Source of the DNA: Biscogniauxia marginata
Lineage: Eukaryota; Ascomycota; Sordariomycetes; Xylariales; Xylariaceae
NCBI GenBank assembly: GCA_022695795.1
Contig: MU404093.1
Location: forward strand, 1-64,000
Direction of reading: 5' to 3'
Length of the DNA: 64,000 nucleotides
The position numbers and the translations under genes are program-made. Numbering within the stretch: position 1 is the stretch's first letter; every line of letters starts with the position of its first letter. The notes beneath the pieces are model-generated. The model was not told the origin of the DNA, searched no databases, and saw only the letters and a program-made list of their open reading frames with translations. Shown piece after piece: positions 60,320 through 64,000 of this stretch.

Positions 60320-61257
60320 GGCGAACTAGTAGTTGTTTAATGACAAGTACTAATAGGGGCGAAGGTAGCCGGGCAGAGAGATATGATAGTGGGCAGCAGA
60401 AGAATTGGCCAGGGGCGCGATGTGAAAATCGAGTCGTAAAGAGGCTTCTTATGCTATCAAGGTGTGTTGAGTATGAACCTTTGGTTGTAGTGTGATAGTG
60501 TAGAGGTGCTTGGTGTAGGAGCTTGATGTAGGAGCTTGATGTGGGAGGCCATGGTATTAAGTAGTATGTGGGAGACATGCTCTGTTGCTAGTGATTATGG
60601 GTACAATGTATTCAGCTATTGTTTATGATTGAGTATTTCAAGCCGTATATCCGCAAATTCTGAATAAGAAAAACAATAGGTCATAGTCAGATGCATTCAC
60701 TAAGTGCCAAGCCTTTTACATCCGTATACCTTCACGAACTGCTAGACTGTGGGTCGTATTGGGGACAATTGTGGTCGTGACACTGCTCTCCGGTTTTATT
60801 CACTATCTCCTAGTAAACAATCTATCTAGTCACGATATGTGATGAAAGCTTGGTAGTGAATGGGTCTCTGAGCAGAGCAACTACTCGACATTGTATTAAT
60901 ACACGAGCTACCTGTCTCTATTGTTACTCCTCGGTACTCTATCATCGATAGGCTATGCCGTCTGTAGCCTATGGATCAACAAAGAGTCAGGCTATCGTAA
61001 GTGAATTGGTAAAACTCTAGGAAAATACAGTTGGGATTCCGGGTCTCCGTGTAAATGCATTTTCCCCAGCAACCAAGTCACTTGTACCTGTCAACCAAGC
61101 ACCACCCCCAACCCGAGACCGTTTTTCTGACCTTTGTTAATATTCTCTTCCTATTTCTTTTTTCCAGACGATTCACTCTCTGTCCCATTGTTCTGCACCA
61201 CACTCCACTAGCCGCGCTTATTGTCCTGCCGTCTCTTGTCTAGGCATTCGTTCAATA
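60320..61257. other. Divergent intergenic region
   Basis: About 940 bp between the divergent proline-rich gene and the Rho-like gene, presumably carrying both promoters. CT/TC-rich DNA before 61258 looks like a fungal leader. No specific site was recognised. Confidence 0.45.
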
Positions 61258-62828
61258 ATGGCAGACAGCTTCTTCAACACGCCTACCAAGGAGGCAGTTA
61301 GGATGGAGATGAACAAATCCCTTGAATTCCGCGTGCCTATAGCCCAGAGCTTCTCCTTTACCGTCTCGGATTTCTGGAAGCCGACCTCGGGTCCTCTCCT
61401 CCAATGGATCAACGACCTCCCAGATCCCGTCAAGCGCGAGGAACCGCTAGAGCCAGCCCACTTCCAGACCTCGAAGCACCCATTGGTACGTACAAGGCCA
61501 TCACCTTATTTATTCACACATTCAATGAGTCCCTCTAGCTCGCAAATTCCAATTTGTAACTGAATTATACCTCCCTTTTTGAGTGCTTAATTAAATTGGT
61601 GAATAGGATATTGATAGCTCCGAGGCGGGCTGTAGCATCGATGACCACCGTGACAAGCGCCCCCGACTGACTTCGGCACTATCACACCATCCTGGTATTG
61701 AATCGCGGCGCCAGATACTTGCTGAGTCCGGTCGCGGCCTCGCACGCCGGGTGTCGAATGCCTGTCGTCGCGTCGTGAGTCCGACAAGCCACCAAGCTGT
61801 CCAAGATGTCTCCGATACTTCTACCTTTCGAGCTTCGACCTCCCTCCCTAACACCCCAACGACTGTTTCTGACCGGCCTAAGATGAGATTCGTACTCGTC
61901 GGTGACTCAGAATGTGGCAAGTCCAGTTTGCTGCTGTATGTTGCAATCCATTTGCTCTACATAATGCCTCTTTCATTTTATATTGACAACACGCGTCTTG
62001 AGTCACTCTGCTAACTTGATTGACCATAGTCGCTACTATCGTGATACGTTCACTCTAGTAAGTTTACATCCCATCCTGAAATTCCCCCTTTCAGGAGACA
62101 GTGACTAACAAAGATCTCCCGCTAGGATTATGCCAAAACCCAGTACGAGCTCTTCAATAAGTATACAGTAGTAGACGGCCAGGAAGTCGAGCTTGAGATG
62201 TGGGACACGTGCGGAGATATCAAGTTGCACCAACTATGCCTGCTATCCTACCTGGCCTGGGACGCCGTGATCCTCTGCTTTGACGTCAACAACTCGAGGC
62301 GTTTCAATAATGCGAAGACGAAGGTACGGCGACACGTCAATACGCGCGCGCGCAGTGACTACCTATTATCGGGGATTCAGTCTACTAACTATAACATCCA
62401 AGTGGGTCAACGAAATTCGCAAGTTTTGTCGCGACGCCCCCGTCATCCTTGTCGGCTTGAAGAAGGACCAACGTGGGCGTAGTGAGCTCTGGGCGCCTAT
62501 GTTCCCTCATATGGAGACTCGAATTCCAGCTGCCGAGGTATGTGGTCAAGTGCCTTCGCAACCATGCTTTGTGTATATATAAATGCGTAGAGTTATCGAG
62601 CTAATAGCACCTATGCAGGGAACCTTCGCAGCGAACACTATGGGAGCTATCAAGTACATTGAGTGCTCCGCAAAGACTGGTGAAGGTGTCGACCACGTCT
62701 TTGAGGAGGCCGTCCGCGTCGTTTTCGATGAGCGGGCCGCAGACGAGGAGACCGAGAGATTGAGAAAAGAGAAGGCCAAGAAGCAAGGAGGGAGAAATAC
62801 CCTTTCCCAGATGCTGTGCTTTAAATAA
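61258..62828 (+). CDS. Divergent Rho-like small GTPase with N-terminal extension
   Basis: Exons 61258-61485, 61607-61935, 62030-62057, 62126-62323, 62403-62537 and 62619-62828 give 375 residues. The first 170 or so are a Ser/Thr/Arg-rich extension with no known domain. The GTPase domain starts at MRFVLVGDSECGKSSLLL (G1 GDSECGKS). RYYRDTFTLDYAKTQYELFN covers switch I. G3 is WDTCGD, where Rho proteins have DTAGQ, so the catalytic Gln is replaced by Asp. G4 reads VGLKKDQR instead of TKxD/NKxD, and G5 is ECSAKTG. CWDAV-type Rho signatures (YLAWDAVILCFDVNN) support the Rho branch. The C-terminus (SQMLCFK) has Cys third from the end, so no canonical CaaX box. It is probably a membrane or cytoskeleton signalling protein with altered GTP hydrolysis. 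Every intron is in phase. Confidence 0.88.
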
Positions 62829-63662
62829 TGGCAGCAGCATGATGATTTCGAATAATGACAGAGTAACGAATTGGTGTTTGGGAGTTGATTGGGTTGGGAG
62901 AAGTACCGCAAAATTTTCTCTTTACCGTACATACTACGACAATGGCACGATGGGCAGGGAATGGGAGCCCTCGATGTTGTTCATGTTCATACCTGTTGAT
63001 GAGTGGCCTTCACCAACATTTTCCTGCACCAATCTTGCAGCAGGAGACTTCGTGGGGTGCTATAGCATCAAACACATGTACGTTTAACGATAGGCTACAA
63101 TAGACTAGCATAACGAGAAGATTTTGCTTATAAATCTATTGCTGTGAAAATACCACTCTAACTAGCAAGTTTAATGCTACCTATAGATTTCAAGCCTACC
63201 TTTATTGCGTACACTGTCCTCCGGTGGTGAGATCACATCATTTGTAGTGGTTTTGTAGCAGGGTCACTAGAATACGTCGTCAACATTTACATATAATTTC
63301 ATTAAAGATGTGGAAGAATAAGAAGGATGGGGCTAGATAAATTAGTAGGGTTGAGCTGTTTACGTATCCTCGTGTAGCTCATGATTGGTAGCAACTATCA
63401 AGACAGCCCCAGTTTGAGGCCGTCGCGACCACGACGTTTGGTTGCAAACGAAGTAGTACTCAGAGCTCTTGGGTAAATACGAGCCATAAATAGACGATAA
63501 TAGCTTCAAGAAACCCATAAGACCAACTGGTTCGGTTGTAAATGGACACACACGAAGTCGCACGCACGGCACACTAGGTCAAGAGAGGATATCTTCTTCA
63601 CGGCCCGGGCGCAGCCCAAGATCGCAATGAAAATGTGTAAAGGCGAATGTTCAAGCACACCG
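62829..63662. other. Intergenic between the Rho-like and U2 snRNA genes
   Basis: About 830 bp. Apparent frames near 63360-63570 have no family similarity. The part nearest 63662 is the 3' flank of U2. No feature was recognised. Confidence 0.5.
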
Positions 63663-63908
63663 AGTTCGCGTCGCCTGGAGGCAGTGTAATACCAGGAACA
63701 CGGTGGGAGTTGGTCATGAGCAGGCCCAGAGGACCAGCTCCCGGGAGTAAACAAAAATAAGAATAATCAGAGAACGAGCCACCATGTGACTCTTCCAGAG
63801 ATTAAACTGAAAAGAACAGATACTACACTTGATCTAAGCCAAAAGGCAACTGAGGAGTGCGTTAGCGATGGACAGTGTGGGGGTCTCGAAGGTGACTTAC
63901 AGAGAGCT
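63663..63908 (-). ncRNA. U2 spliceosomal snRNA, interrupted by an intron
   Basis: The minus strand carries the invariant U2 core: TTGCCTTTTGGCTTAGATC, then AAGTGTAGTATCTG and TTCTTTTCAGTTTAATCTC. The branch-site-pairing GTAGTA is at 63826-63821, an Sm-type ATTTTTG at 63758-63752, and a stem-loop IV (CCTGG...CCAGG, 63696-63674) closely resembles that of animal U2. U2 pairs with the intron branch site and with U6 in the catalytic spliceosome. The very 5' end (AGCTCTCT, about 63908-63901) is separated from TTGCC by a 51-nt intron, listed separately. The 3' end near 63663-63670 is approximate. Mature length would be about 195 nt, similar to metazoan U2 and far below the giant budding-yeast form. 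Confidence 0.93.
63850..63900 (-). other. Spliceosomal intron inside the U2 snRNA gene
   Basis: 51 nt with donor GTAAGT (63900-63895), branch site GCTAAC about 16 nt before the acceptor, and acceptor CAG (ending at 63850). Its size and signals are like the mRNA introns of this window. Removal joins TCTCT to TTGCC and recreates the TCTCTTTGCCTTTTGG 5' region known from yeast U2. It is inferred from sequence; no transcript was examined. Confidence 0.75.
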
Positions 63909-64000
63909 GGGGAAGAAAGAGGAAAGGAAAAGTTTGAAAGTTGCGAGGGGGGGAGCTGGTCTTAAATATGAAAAGATTCCCAGGGCGGTGTAGGGGAGCG
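63909..64000 (-). promoter_or_regulatory. Putative U2 snRNA promoter
   Basis: A TATA-like TATTTAAG (minus strand, about 63961-63968) lies about 55 nt before the inferred 5' end, followed by a C-rich and then a CTTTC-rich stretch. A snRNA promoter is expected here. The window ends at 64000, so more distal elements are not visible. Confidence 0.4.

Noticed and set aside
63360..63754. Two minus-strand open frames of 70 and 82 codons
   Set aside because: One overlaps the 3' part of U2 snRNA, and neither has protein-like composition or a recognised domain.
1..64000. CRISPR array, bacterial operon or integrated plasmid
   Set aside because: No regularly spaced direct repeats, and coding genes show fungal introns and domains throughout.

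Overview
The window is nuclear DNA of a filamentous ascomycete (Pezizomycotina, probably Sordariomycetes; the genus cannot be told). The reasons are short 50-75 nt introns with GTRNGT donors and CTRAY-type branch sites, and the gene types: Clr5, NACHT and SAT4-type proteins, a vacuolar PFF1-like protease, TauD, DHA1 MFS and an OTT_1508-type deaminase. There are about 20 genes in 64 kb. They sit between long intergenic stretches rich in homopolymers, GA/CA microsatellites and a recurring TAGGTA/TACCTA motif. Intron-exon joins were worked out by hand from splice sites, reading phase and family knowledge; wherever a full join is given, the coding length is an exact multiple of three.

Layout. 1-3.7 kb: low complexity plus the last exon of a gene cut by the edge. 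3.7-5.7 kb: Clr5-domain gene (-). 7.4-10.0 kb: mitochondrial ClpP (-) divergent from a probable mitochondrial protein (+). 10.2-13.5 kb: NACHT NLR-like protein (+). 16.2-18.4 kb: cytosolic Hsp90 (-) with a heat-shock element and a probable 5'UTR intron upstream. 19.9-20.9 kb: decayed aminoglycoside-phosphotransferase-like gene beside an AT-rich patch. 21.3-25.9 kb: a conserved fungal unknown, a small membrane protein, a small ORF and a SAT4/rhodopsin-like remnant. 27.3-28.4 kb: F-box protein and an AT-rich island. 28.8-31.7 kb: deaminase-MYND fusion (+). 32.1-33.3 kb: TauD-like dioxygenase (-). 36.7-38.4 kb: MFS transporter (-). 40.4 kb: intron-containing tRNA-Arg(ACG). 40.8-45.2 kb: two secreted-protein genes and a small ORF. 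48.1-51.1 kb: vacuolar membrane protease (-). 52.1-54.3 kb: branchpoint-bridging protein (-). 56.9-58.0 kb: GST (-). 59.2-60.3 kb: proline-rich unknown (-). 61.3-62.8 kb: divergent Rho-like GTPase (+). 63.7-63.9 kb: U2 snRNA (-).

The most notable item is the U2 snRNA gene. Its first 8-10 nt appear to be separated from the rest by a 51-nt intron with a canonical donor, branch site and acceptor. Removing it restores the yeast-like 5' end of U2, the segment that pairs with U6. U2 is itself needed for splicing, and the branchpoint-bridging protein gene lies about 10 kb away. Other points of interest are the deaminase-MYND fusion, a Rho-like GTPase with a long N-terminal extension and a changed catalytic position, ClpP exons of 19 and 26 nt, and two candidate secreted effectors. 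No CRISPR array, complete transposon or secondary-metabolite cluster was seen.
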